From assembly GCA_029721515.1 (NCBI GenBank), contig CM056556.1:25005669-25069668 (forward strand): a DNA stretch of 64,000 nt. Reading direction: 5' to 3'. A program made the translations under genes and the position numbers. Of the stretch, positions 11,771-24,571 are shown in pieces. The notes under the pieces are model-generated. The model was not told the origin of the DNA. It worked only from the letters and a program-made list of their open reading frames with translations, and did no database searches. Position 1 is the stretch's first letter, and every line of letters starts with the position of its first letter. Source of the DNA: Synanceia verrucosa (taxonomy: Eukaryota; Chordata; Actinopteri; Perciformes; Synanceiidae).

Positions 11771-14460
11771 CCAGTTTCTACAATATAGTGTAAGGCTAAA
11801 AAGCCTAGTAAAGACTAAAGATCAAAAGCATAGTATGGAGTCAATTTAAACTTGTGGCTAATATAGTCTTTATTATAAACTTGTTTCCCTGCAGAGCTTG
11901 TCTGTTTATAATTAACACCAACCCACATGTTTCTGTGTGCTCTGTCTAAATTATTTCTGCTGCTTTAGTTTTTTTCTCTGTAACTTAGTGATAAATAATG
12001 CATTATTCAAATAAACATAGAAAAAACTATTGCAACAAATTATTAACAAAACCGTATGTGAATAAAATGAAGTTTTGTTCTATCTACTGTATATCTAAGC
12101 TCCACGTCTGAAATTTCGGAAATGAGATATGGTTCCTATAATTTCAATTGTCGCCATCCAACCTGAGAAAACTATTCAAGAATGTACTGATATTAGAAAA
12201 TGTCCTCTGTACTCTTGAATACTTACATATTTTTTAAAGTATTTTAGTACTTTAGCTTAGGTTAAATTTTGACCAAGTAACTTTTACTTGTAGTTGAGTT
12301 GAGAATTGAGTATTATGCTGCGTTCGTGTTGTCCTTGTAAGTAATAATTTACAAGTTCCGAATCATAAATATCAATTGAAATGCCCTTCAAAGGTGGATT
12401 TCTGACTCGTAAACTTGTAAAGTCTTCACCAACCCCAACCTCATATTGCTGCATTAGCTTTCTGCATTCCGACAGACCAAGCACAACAAACTTTCATTGA
12501 AGGCGTCCATCTTGGTTTTCCGACTTGTTTACTCGAATGCTGTCAACTTAATCTACCACTGGATGTAACGAATCCTTCTCTGTCACTTTCTCAGTTTAGA
12601 TGTTGTTAGGAGGTCTGGTTTCCAGGCAACCATTAAACTAGTTTTGCCTGCGTGATGAAAGGCCACTGTTGTCAGCCTCTTTTATTTACTCGACCTGGTA
12701 CCTTTGACCCAGGTGCATTTATAGTTCATTGATGAGGCCCACAACCAACAGGGCTGGTCAGTGAAGCCTACCAAACAAAATCACTTTTAAGTCCTTGAGC
12801 TAACAAGACTTCTCACCCCTTTCCTCTTTAGAGCCAGGTTTGCCACCTAGGTGATCGGCTCCGTCTGACCCTAGGTGATGATCTTCTCATGGCTATGCTA
12901 AGACAGCGATCTCTGAACATGCTGTGTAAGACAGGAGTGTGCAAAACACAATTTGGTTTGCACATCCTATGGCTCAAAGAATAAAGTACTACTAGAGTGG
13001 GAAACCTGAAAAAAACCCTTTTGATTATTCATATATTCAGTTTCTGTTTTGTTTTTTCTTCAGTTTCAATTTGTGGTTTAATACCACTAACATGTTTTCT
13101 TTAACAACAATAAAAAATACTTCCTCATCATACAGTAGGCTACCTCTGGATGAAGTGTATAGAAGTCTGAGAGAAAAATTACCTTAATTCTCACTTAAAT
13201 TATGACCTCAGCAAACGTAAACATGAGTTTATGGTCACAGTCTCTAGTTTCAAGTATGTGTGTCTTCAACACAGCATGATGTTCATTTAGTAAATTATGG
13301 TCCTCTTCAGGTCAAATAGTCAAATAGACCATAAAGCAGGAGATGCTTTAGGATGGGTTGGGGTCAGGTCACTACCACTGCATTCTCTGTTTGGGAGTTA
13401 TGCACATTTTTTTCTAAGAACTTTATCCATTTTTTATCCAGTTTTTAGTCCATGCAAGTTAATTGTAACACTCTGCTTGTGTGAGTCAGCGTTCATTTGT
13501 ACTTAACCATCTAATGTCACTTTTGTTTGCAAAGAGCCAAAGATGGTGATACCAAAATCAAAGATGACAATGGCCAAAATGCTAACTTTGAGGCTTCAAC
13601 AGTCCACAAACCATCAATATACTATGTCTGCTATTTATATGCAGTCTATGCTCTGAGTGCATCTCTGCCTCTGTCACTTGACCACGCGCTCGCTACCAAC
13701 GTGACAATATGAATACTCGATGGTGGTGGAGGTAGACTGATTGAAATGCATTGAACTCAATCATCAGTGTGTCCAGGAAACACAATCTCTTCTTATGCTG
13801 ATGATGATGCTGCATTGTCAGTTAATGCCATTATGATGATGTGACATGATGATGCATTGAGTCTTTTTTTCAGTTAAACCGAGTATTGAATATTATAAAT
13901 TCTACAGTGAGTTCAAATCCTATATTTTAAAATGTTAGCAGTATAGTGTAGGTTGTGGCGAGACACACTAATAGAATTGTTTGAAGGTATTAAATCAGGA
14001 AATTATGAGTTGATTAAGTTCTCAACTAAAACAGTACGCAAATTGTAATATAAGAGTGAATATTGAAGTACATGGGTTTAGTTGTTTTATTTTTGGTATC
14101 AAATTGGTATTGACAATCTTGGCAATCTCAGTCTCACTGGTATTGGCATCAACTGCTAATTTCTGGTATCTTGACATTTCTAGTGTAGACATACAGGAAC
14201 TGAGAAAATGCTTAATATTCACAGGATGGACTTCAAAGAACGTCTAAACTAATACACACTGACAGACCCTTATTGTGCACTATGCCAAACCATGAAAATG
14301 ATAATAACACATTTTCACAAGCACAATGAGTGAGCTCTCCTGCTCTCTGTATATATGCAATGACAGGTAACATTTAACACAAGACTGTTGTTGACAGTAT
14401 CATACCCTCAATCACATTATGAGCACAGCCTTGTCATGTATTGCACATCAAACATGACCA
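11771..14460. other. intergenic, no gene seen
   Basis: AT-rich, with only short chance reading frames. A low-complexity ATG/GAT-rich patch lies at about 13790-13865. Nothing else is recognisable. Confidence 0.5.
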
Positions 14461-14890
14461 ATAAGGGTGTCTTGATACCATTTTCTCACTCCCGATACGA
14501 TACAAATATTGCAGCCTTGAGTATTGGCCAATACAGATATTGATCTGATTAGATATCAGCACAACTCATACATATTTTTATTACTTATTTTGTTGCATGG
14601 AATGTTAGAAAATGTTAGAAAAGGGTCGATCAGTCGCCTGCCTTGCACTAGCTGCCAGCAGGGCTGTTTCGTTTATCTTTGCTGTGTGGGCATGGACACT
14701 GCTTTACAACCAGTGGCCTTTGCAGAGCTGAATTAACTGGTCCCTGTGTAGTGGGTTTGGGAGGACTGGAGGAGTAACCCCTCCTTTTTGTTTGTGCCAC
14801 TCTTCTTTCTTTATTATCTTGTCTCTTTCAGTGAACCAGAAGCTCTGCTCCTGGCTTTCTTCTCCCAACGTCTCACCCATGAGATGCGGA
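14461..14890. repeat. probable decayed interspersed repeat
   Basis: The sequence from gggtgtcttgataccatttt through cgatacgatacaaatattgc to aaccagtggcctttgcagag has the look of a repeated fish element. The Tc1 relic begins directly after it, possibly inserted in it. The class is unknown to me. Confidence 0.35.
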
Positions 14891-14899
14891 ATTACGATC

Positions 14900-16135
14900 T
14901 CGGCAACCTCGTTATAACAACATGAAAAAAGATTTTTTTGGAAATGTTATCAAATTTATTCAAACTAAAAAAAAAAATATTACCTGTGCATAAGTATTCA
15001 CAGCCTTCACTCAATACTTTGTTGTCTTTGGCACCATTTACAGCCTGCAGTCTTTTTGAATATGATGCCTCCAGCTTGGCTAACCTGCGCAGTTTCACCC
15101 ATTCCTCTTTGCAGCACCTCTCAAGCTCCATCAGGTTGGATGGGAAGCGTCGGTGCACAGCCATTTTCAGATCTCTCCAGAGATGTTCAATGGGATTCCA
15201 CTCAAGCTCATCCACAGAGCTGTCCTGAAGCCACTCCTTTGATATCTTGGCTGTGTGCTGAGGGTTGTTATCCTGCTGAAAGATGAACCTTCACCCCAGT
15301 CTGAGGTCCAGAGCGTTGGAGCAGATTTTCATCCAGGATGTCTCTGCACATTGCTGCGTTCATCTTTCCGTCTATCCTGACTAATCTCCCACTTCCCTCG
15401 GCATGATGCTACCTCCACAGTGCTTCACTGTGGGGACGGTGTTGGTCTGGTGATGAGCACTGCCTGGTTTCCTCCAAACATGACGTCTGGCATTCACACC
15501 AAAGCGTTCAATCTTTGTCTTCTTCAGGTGCTTCTTTGGCTTCTGTCTAGCCACTGTACCATGCAGGCTTGATCGGTGGATTGCTGCAGACAGAATGACC
15601 ATCAGGTTCTTGGTCTCTTCCCTACCTAGGACCCTTCTCCCTGATCACTCAGGTTGGATTTCCGGCCACCTCTAGGAAGAGTCCTGGTGGTTCTTCTTCC
15701 ATTTACAGATGATGGAGACCACTGGGCTAAATGGGACCTTCAAAGCAACAGACATTTTTCTGTACCCTTCCCCAGATTAGTGCCTCGAGACAATTCTGTC
15801 TCAGGAGTCTACAGCCAGTTCCTTTGACTTCATGCTTGGTTTGTGCTCTGGCATGCACTGTCATGTGTGGGACCTTATATAAACAGGTGTGTGCCTTTCC
15901 AAATCATGTCCAATCAACTGAATTTACCACAGGTGGACTCCAGTTAAGCTTGTAGGAACATCTCAAGGATGATCAGTGGCAACAGGAACCACCTGCGCTC
16001 AATGTTGAGTTTTGTGGCGAAGGCTCTAAATACTTATGCACTTACTTATGTGAGTTGAGGAGAAAAAATAATTCACTCCATGTTTGAATAAGGTTGTAAC
16101 ATAATGAAATGTGGAATGTGAAGCACTGTGAATAA
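14900..16135 (-). mobile_element. Tc1-like DNA transposon, inactive
   Basis: Read on the minus strand, fragments match a Tc1 family transposase. There is an N-terminal part near 15600-15850, then HRSSLHGTVARQKPKK (about 15560), then ERFGVNARRHVWRKPGSAHH (about 15500). Further on come KHCGGSIM (about 15410) and the C-terminal WNPIEHLWRDLKMAVHRRFP (about 15190), which carries the region of the last catalytic Glu. The frame is broken several times and a block is deleted before ERFGVN. The TIR-like ends are aaggttgtaacataatgaaa...agcactg near 16128 and a decayed partner near 14941-14965. The element is a fossil. Confidence 0.85.
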
Positions 16136-16321
16136 TGTTGAGATGCATTGTGAACAGCTGTAAATTACAGATGAAGCCACAGCAGACATGTAGCCTCCAG
16201 CAGTAAAGCTCCAAGAGCAGTGAGAGATGGCCACAAATGCTATGGATGTTTGTTGTCTTCACCTTTTGTGGCTAGCTATATCATTGTGATAGACAGTGAA
16301 AAGCTAGTTCACTCTGGTTGT

Positions 16322-16986
16322 TTAACTCTTTGAGTGCCTTTGATGTATTGCAACGTCATTTAAAATCTGGCGCTTTGACTAATTTCAACGTAGTCTCATG
16401 AAACGGTTCATATGATATCATAAAAAAAGTTAGGCAAAGATTTTCGTGCATATCTCTATGAATGACCAGCAACATGAGTGATCAGCACGACAATGAGCAT
16501 GCGCGAGCCCCAAAGCACATGCTGAGTCTTAAAAATGATGGCTATTCCTTTCATTCTCAGTGGAAACTGCAATATTTTAATAAAGTTTATGCATTGAAAT
16601 ACGCATTTCTAGCAAGAAACGTGTGTTTGTTTCTTATAATCTTCTTGGAGTGAATGTATGCAATCTTTAGTTTGTTTTTATTACGAAAGCCTCCAACGTC
16701 ACATGATCACAACTCGGGCTCCCAATTATGTGCGTTTTATAGTACGAATTGAGTAATTTTGGGGCTTCTGGGAGATGTAGTCGGAGCATAAAGAGACGGT
16801 ATACGCCACAGAGGTCAAAGCAGGAAGTGGAGACGATCGTGATTAGAGAGCGAAACGGACAGATTCTGGACAGAAAGTGCCATTTTTGGTGAAAATGGCC
16901 TCTAACACTGATAAAACGAAAACGGAACAAGGTAAAAACAAATAGTTTTTTGATGAAATAGAGAGAGTCTCTAGACATAGTACAGC
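16322..16986 (+). mobile_element. TTAA-type MITE, copy 3 (3' truncated)
   Basis: Begins at TTAA 16322-16325 with ctctttgagtgcc. A stretch at about 16375-16745 is not shared with the other copies (extra sequence or a diverged subfamily). The common core follows at 16750-16980 (gagtaattttggggcttctg; gattagagagcgaaacggac; ggaacaaggtaaaaac; gaaatagagagagtctctag). It stops at agacatagtacagc, where LINE sequence begins, so the right terminal repeat is absent. Confidence 0.6.
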
Positions 16987-18290
16987 GTGTCCTGGGTCGT
17001 CCCCGGGGTTGTTCCGGTGGGACGTGCACAATAAACCTCACCAGAGAGGCATCCAGGAGGCATCCTAACCAGATGCCCGAGCCAACTCATCTGGCTTCCC
17101 TCGGTGTGGAGGAGCGGCGGCTCTATTCTGAGCCCTGCCTGGATGACCGAGCTTCTCTCTAAGGGAAAGCCCGGACACCCTGCAGAGGAAACTCATTTCG
17201 GCCACTTGTATCCATGATCTTGTTCTTTCGGTCACGACCCACAACTTGTGGCCATAGGTGAGAGGAGGAACTTAGATCTTTACCGCAAGGATTGATACAG
17301 CGTCTGCATTACTGCAGAAGCTACACCAATCCTGTCAATCTCCCGCTTCATTCTTCCCTGTCCCTGTCATGAACAAGAACCCAAGATACTTCAACTCCTC
17401 AGCTTGGGGTAGGATCTCATCCCTGACCTGGAGAGAGCATGCCACCCTTTTCCAACTGAAGACCATGGCCTCAAATTTGGAGGTGCAGATTTTCATCCCA
17501 ACCGCTTCACACTTGGCTGCAAACTGCTACAGTGAGAGTTGAAGATGACAGGATGTGATACCGAACCCCTGCAATGCCTTGGCTGTGCCTAGAATTTCTG
17601 TCCATAAAAGTTATGAACAGAATCAGTGACAAAGGGCAGCCTTGGTGGCGTCCAACCCTTACTGGAAATGAATCCAACTTACTGCCAGCAACATAGACTA
17701 AACAACACCGGCTGTATAGGGACCGAACAGCCCGTATCAGGGGGTCTAATACCCCATACTCCCGGAGCACACCTCACAGGACTCCCTGGACACAGTCGAA
17801 TGCCTTCTCCAAGTCAACAAAGCACATGGTTGGGCGAATCTGAGATTCAACTTCCCGGGGGACCCTTCTCTCCAGAACCCCAGAATAGACCTTACCAGGG
17901 AGGCTGGGGAGTGTGATCCCCCTGTAGTTGGAACACATCCTCTGGTCCCCCCTTCCAGAGGCACTGTTCAATGTCCATGTAATGTTGCAGAGGCGTGTCA
18001 ACCACAACAATCCCACAACATCCAGAGCTTTTAGAAACTCATCCACCCCCCGCCTTAGGGTCCCCAGACTCTGCTTCCTCATTCCCCAGACTCTGCTTCC
18101 TCATAGGAAGGCGTGTCGGTGGAATTGAGGAGGTTGTCAAAGTATTTTCCCCACCGACTCACAATGTCCTGAGTCAAGGTCAGCACCACACAGTGTTGAT
18201 GGTGCACTGCCTCCCTGGAAAAAGGGAGAGGAAAGACTGGAAACTCATGCATTTTAGGCAGTGTATCGGCCAATGTTTTATGTCAGACCC
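16987..18290 (-). mobile_element. LINE retrotransposon fragment (fish RTE/Rex-like)
   Basis: Minus-strand frames match a non-LTR reverse transcriptase in order: DIVSRWGKYFDNLLNSTDTP (about 18170), DVVGLLWLTRLCNITW (about 18020), CSNYRGITLPSLPGKVYSGV (about 17920), CFVDLEKAFDCV (about 17800), LREYGVLDPLIRAVRSLYSR (about 17760), FPVRVGRHQGCPLSLILFIT (about 17660) and finally RPRTR (about 16990). Frameshifts and deletions separate them, and the AFXDD-type active-site segment is incomplete. Both ends are missing. A 22-bp tandem duplication lies at 18062-18105. The clade is uncertain; the RT identity is firm. Confidence 0.8.
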
Positions 18291-21200
18291 TTCATGACAC
18301 CAACTTAGTAGGTGAAGCACCTGTTCAAAAAGAAACACTGGTTACCAAAATATTCCAGTAATTTTACTTACTGGAATGAGGAATGAAGCAACAGCTCTAC
18401 TGCAAAAAATATTCAAGTGTACATTACCTTCATATAGAGCAAAGGGAGGAAGAGCACAGGCACAAGTCCATCAAAAGATTTTCCATTTAAATATTTTCTT
18501 TATGCCATGTATAATATTGAGTATAATGAAAGACTGACCGTTTAGGTTATGACATCAAACTAACCGCTTAAATTGTGCTATAACAAGGCATCGTTTTCCA
18601 CAGAGGAAGTGGTTGTTCTGCTTGGGCAGACTCTATAGCAGGCCTGGAAGCAGGATGGGACTCAGTCTAAGTTTGGACTCACTTCCAACCTTAGAGTTAT
18701 ACAAGTTCATGGGTGGTGGGATGAAGGAAGGAAGCTTAGGTTACATTGAAAAATATACAGCAATCCCCTGTGTTTGATCTTGTGACACAGCTCCACATCA
18801 GCAAAAAATACACTGAAACTAGATTGGAGATAAGTCAAAAACAACATTCCACTTCAAGAAATACTTGAAAAACAGAAACTGCCACATTTAAAACACGAGA
18901 AGTCATCACATAGTTTGAGTTTCCAACATTGAAAATAATGTCAATGGAAACTAGTTTGACTAGTGTGAACAATTTTCATTGGAGCTGTTTCTTCAGAACT
19001 AAGTAGTTTCGATGAAAACCTTTTATAGAAAGGTCTTTGGAAACATGCTCAAATGCAGTGTCGATGAATAAATGCCTGCATTAGAGTGGCAGCAAAAATC
19101 TTTGATTTGAAATCTCTGAAAAACTGCAAACTGAAAGTCTGCATAGGTACATACCGGTAGTGAGGAAAATAACATGTTTTTCTCAGCGTGAACAGACACT
19201 TTAACCTTTAAAGGGGCATGTTGTGCTCATCCCCAGGTTCACACTCATATTGTATTTTGGGTTTTTTTATTTGAACATGTCTACATGCTTTTTTACTCAG
19301 AAACATATTATTTTTCTCATGTTGTCTCTCTGATTATACCTGTAGTCAACCAATTTGAAATAACTCTCTTTAAGGCCTTCTCCTCATAAAAGACAACCCT
19401 TTCTCTCACAGAACTATGTTCCCATACAATTAAATTGCATTATCAATTGCATTTCGGGGAGACATATTTTCTCATGAATAATGGTCACAGTCTTTAAAAC
19501 TGTTTACAATATGTAATTGTAAACACAAACACATGCAAAAAAAATGTTTTCTGATCTAGGTAGCCCATAAAAACTCACTGAGTTGTCATATTTCACAGTT
19601 GGTGGGTTGGTAAGGCACTCCAGATACCCAAATGTTTAAAATTTAAATGTATATCAACAAGCACTGAAACAGTTGTCATATGCTTCTAACCATTTTCATG
19701 TCATGAGAGGCAAAATTAATATAATTACAAGATTTATGTGTGTGCACAGGCTCCCTCAAGAATGCAAGTAAATAACTATGATTTGGCCTGTCAATCAAAA
19801 TAATAATAATAATAATAATGTACTTTGATATTTTTACTGTTTTTTTTTGTAAAACAGTAAATTTGAAAATTCAAGCATGGTGAAATAAAAATATTTTGGT
19901 AATCAGCAATAATTTAATTTATTTAGGGCAGGTGGTTTACAATTACATTTGTTTAGCACTGCACATAAATTGACCTGTGTATGTGAAGCAACCTCAGCAA
20001 TGAGGAAAAGAGGAGTGCTGTGAAGCAACTTGAGGCTCTTGAAGAGATTATAGATGTTTCCAGGCCCTGAACTCTTATCCAGCATAAGAAATTTGTGGCA
20101 AATTTAACAGTGTATATTTGAGTTACAACAAATTGCAAAATTGTATTTTTTTGCAAATTTCTTTGGATTGTACTGACCTGATTTTGAGGGCCTTGAAGCT
20201 GCAATATATGGGAAAGAACATATAGAAGAAATACAGGTCCCTGGAGAAAACGAACCAAAACCATTTAACAAAAACCAAGCAACAAGTTCCTTCTACAAAC
20301 CTAATCTAGTCACTGACATGAACCTGACATCAGGCACTTTCAAACAAAAACTTGGCAGATAATTGGCTGACTCATCTGTCAATCAAATGATCCAAAGTAA
20401 AATATTGTTCTAGCATGTCTTGGTGAAGCTTTAGTGGAGGTTCAGTTAGGACAACAGTCATCATCATTCAGTCTCTCACTTTACTCAAAGCCCGACCTTG
20501 TGACATTGCAGGTGCTTTTCAAGGTTAAATAGTTCACCCCACACTTTGCCCGACACGCCCCCGAGGCTCCAGAAGATGACAGAGGGAAATCTGCAATAAA
20601 TCAAGGCCTGACACTTAACATAGTTGGGCTTCTGAGAAAATGTAAAGGAGGCATGTCAGTTGTATTTTGGGTTTCTACTAAAACATGTTTAGATTTTGTT
20701 TTTTTTCATTGCACATTACACAGGTTTTACACACAAATGTACAAATGCATTAAACAAAGAGATGTCAGAGCAAGCTGGCCACCTACAGTGGGGGTCTGGG
20801 TTCAGTGCCCAGGAGGAAGAACTGGTAGCTCTCCAGCTACCAGTCCACCCACATTTTTGTTCTTATGGGCTGAAGTCCTCCCATCCCTATCTGAAAACAC
20901 CCAAATTCACTTCCCGTCTGAAGCTTTAGTGATTTATTGTTGAGGAAAGTTTAAAATGAGTTGTCAGGACACTGGTGGTCTCTTAATCACTTCAAATCTA
21001 TTTGACTCACTTAAAGTCACTATTTTGACTCACTGAAAAAAACATACCTGTCTTTCAAAGAACAGTTTGACTCATGTCCCCTTTTTTTTTCTTTTTTCAG
21101 GAATGCCTTGATCACATTCACACAGTTAGGAATGCACACATGGAAGCTGGGGGTGTGTTAACTGCCATCTATTGTGGGTAATACACTGATTATCCCATTA

Positions 21201-24200
21201 AAGTGACCTGGTGAGGTAAGCTTATCGTAAGTATCAGAGAGAAACACACCTGTCCAAAGTTTACACATTGTTTGAACTGCGCTGCACTAGAGAAAATCTT
21301 TTTTTATTCAGCTATGAAAACAACTAAGTCTTAGCCAGGGAATATGGTGACTGTCCTCATGTCGCCCCCTTCCAAAGACGAGTCTTTCTTATTTCAATGT
21401 AAAATCACATTTTTTAAAATCTCTATACAGACACCCTTTATATGAATCAAGACTGAAGAATAGCTCTCCCTGTGTTCCCTTTTGGAAATTCCCTTCATAT
21501 GTACCATGCATAATCACAGTTTTTAATATATTTCTTGTCTAAATAGCTTAAATGTTATGCTGCCTTTGTGAATCCAGTGACTTATTTTTATACAGAAATT
21601 TGGATGTACAGACTTCACATGCAGTCTTTACCACAAATACCACTCGTCATATAGATTTAAATTTAAAGTTTTGTTTTTTGTTTTTTTTTTAACAATAGCT
21701 TATAACCATTTATACAAACATGCCATACAAGTAAGAAATGCAATGAGAAAACATGTATTAAAATCCCAAACTATCCTTACTATAATTTGGACAGCATAGT
21801 ATAATTCCCTATTGTAAATAAGTTATCAATTTCTGGCATTTGAGTGCAGTATTTAAGGAGAAAATAAGCTTTATGATTTTTCTAACTAATTGAAATTGTA
21901 TATACTGTACTTTTAGATTGGACAGTGAAATAGGAGTTGATCAAAAATAGCAAAAAAAAAAAACCCTTACTTACGTACTTACATTATGCTACAAGTATAA
22001 GTGACTCTTAGAAATGGGACATGCTATTAAAACTAATGGAAGTATGATTCATATTTTGCTTGCATGAAAGATTAAAATACGACAGTGTACACTAAATCCA
22101 GTTGCCCATTTGGCATGATTGATCATATTGTACAGTAGGTAAAAGCCTCATACAAACATCCATCCATCCATCTGGCAATGCTGAGCAACCCAAGAGAAAG
22201 AGCATTTAGCACAAGTAGAGCCTCCCAGTATGTATAGAGCTCTGGACGTGAGGTGACATTTGTTTACGCCTCCATATTGGCAGGAAAATCTGCTTCAAAA
22301 TGAGTGGCACCATCGGAGTGTTAAATCACAAGAAAATACTAAGAGACTAAATATCTCTGACCCTTATCATGTCCTCAGTACACTTCTCACAAATCTTGAA
22401 AATGTTTAGTTGTTGTAGATTTTCCAAAATATCTTCTCTTAGCTTGAATCATATTACTACATACATATATATTGATATGCAATCACTTCCACTACCCCCA
22501 TCCCACGCTTTCACTGCTTATTACCGCCAGTCTGGCAAGCAGGTCTGTGACTAGCGCCTATCTAAGCTGCAGGCCCGCATGGCTGCCTGCCTACGCTGGG
22601 CTACCTCCACCCTCCACTTCCCTCCCCTGTTGCTACTCATGAGTTTTTCATGTTGTAAAGTGTACTGATTATGTGCTTATGTTGCTGAGGTGATTTTTAC
22701 TGTTCCCACACTGTGCTCCCTACAGGAGCTCAGTCTGGGGGTTGCCTTTTTCTCTCCTCACCTCTCCTCATGTTATGCTGTATTTTTCTTCCAACCCTGT
22801 CTTCCTGTCCTGTCTACCCCCCTTGTTATATTATATGTATGTTGAGTATATGTATGGACAGGTTCATGGCTAAAGGCTTAACACAGAAATCACACAATGC
22901 TCTGTTCCTTACTGTAATCACAAGAACAGACATGCAAACAGCACACTAGCAGACATAACGTGCATTGAGTTTCATCTGATGGAAGATTGTAACAACGCTG
23001 CAGACAAACATTTTTATGTTGTGTTTGCTTGTTGCTGTGTGACCAACTGTGGGAAGCACCGCAAAATCCACGGCATAATACCTTGGTCAAACATGCATTT
23101 AATGAGTACAACTGTTCAGAATATGTAGTTTAGGGAACGCTGGATTCTGTACCTGGTATAAAGTGGTCGCTGCTGGTTCCCACCGCTCTGTTTTCTGATC
23201 GCTTCTTATATGTTTTATAGCAGCTATCATCTGTCTTCATGCAGGATCTTTGGGGATCCTGTAAGATGATCTTCCTTTTGCTCATCCTCAGCTGTTCTGG
23301 CATCCTGGAGCACTACAGCTATCCACCATATCTCTGAGAAATGTTTATAGGCGTTTAGCTGCAAGTGCCAGAAGTTTGAAGAGAGCGCTTCCCTGCCAAC
23401 ATGGTGGTGTTTTGATTTTGATGGTTGCATGCCGGGATTGTGTGACTGGGACATCAACTATCAGAGCTCAGAGAGAAATCCTATTCACCAAAGCCAGTAG
23501 TTTGACTGATTCCCACTCCTGCTCGAAGCAAAGTCAACATGCAGCTCTACACACTTAAGGAAATGAAGTAGCTGCCTGATTCAGCAGGGTAGAAATAGAT
23601 GGCAGACCCTCAAGGAAAAAGGGCAAGGCTGAAGGGAGGTTGGTATACATGGACATGTGTGGGATGACAGCTGGGTGAAGTAGAGAGTAATGGCAAGATA
23701 TGAGTGATTCAGAGAGGGGGTAAAGCAGAGAACTAGAGAGGCTACAGAGGAGTTTGAATGCTCTACACTGCATTTAATTTGATCTAGTGAGACCAAAGAA
23801 ATGTAAGAGTTCACTGCTTGGCCCGAGTCTTGACTCCTTGGCCCGAGTCTTGACTCCTATCTGACTTTCTGACAGTAAATATACTTTTACGTTTTATTCA
23901 TTGATCCATCATTTAGAGTTAAGAAATCATTGTCAAATCTAAACATCATATGATATGAGGCAGTAACCAAAAATTTGAGAGGTGAGAACCAGTGAATATT
24001 TGACATTTTTTCTGCCACAGTATATCTGGAAAAAAATATTTTTTGTCCAATTAATTCCCCATTCAATGAGTTCAGTAATGTGTTTTGCTCAGTAGTGAAA
24101 CCATTGACAAGTTTTATCTGAACTGATCAGAATGATGAAGAATTATGAGAAAATTTGCTGTAATTAGAGTAGCACACATCTGTGTAATAAAGATGACAAT

Positions 24201-24221
24201 GAAACACTTAAATCATCAATC
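18291..24221. other. intergenic, no gene seen
   Basis: About 5.9 kb without a supportable gene. It contains an AAT microsatellite at about 19799-19819, a 10-bp-arm hairpin at 20821-20844, a short CCAT run at about 22158, and a perfect 20-bp tandem duplication at about 23818-23857 (ttggcccgagtcttgactcc twice). Confidence 0.5.
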
Positions 24222-24571
24222 TGTCAGGCTGGGTGATAGACGGCGCAGACAATAGGAACCAAATGCAGAAAGTACAGACCAGGTGACAAAATAAAGAATC
24301 AAAACAATGGAAAATCAGACAAAAGTTAAACTACACAACAAAAGCATAAGCACAACCAGAATATATTGTAAGTGCTCACGAGGCAGAATATCTAAACAAA
24401 CAAATTCCAAGAGAAGACAAGACTGTTTTTACACAAGGAAGTGATCCACAGGTGGAACCAATCACAGCGGGTTTAGACAAAAAAGAGCGTGGGAACATAA
24501 AAAGACAGGAAGAAAATCAAGAAACACTTTGATAAAACAGAAAAGACAGTGTACATTCTGGTTTCATGACA
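24222..24571 (-). mobile_element. probable solo LTR (gypsy-type)
   Basis: A 350-bp unit that reads TGTCATGA...CTGACA on the minus strand, that is TG...CA ends. It shares the phrase acaggtggaa(c/a)caatcac with the LTR-like regions near 32540 and 39470. No internal retrotransposon genes adjoin it. A clear target duplication was not found. Confidence 0.5.
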
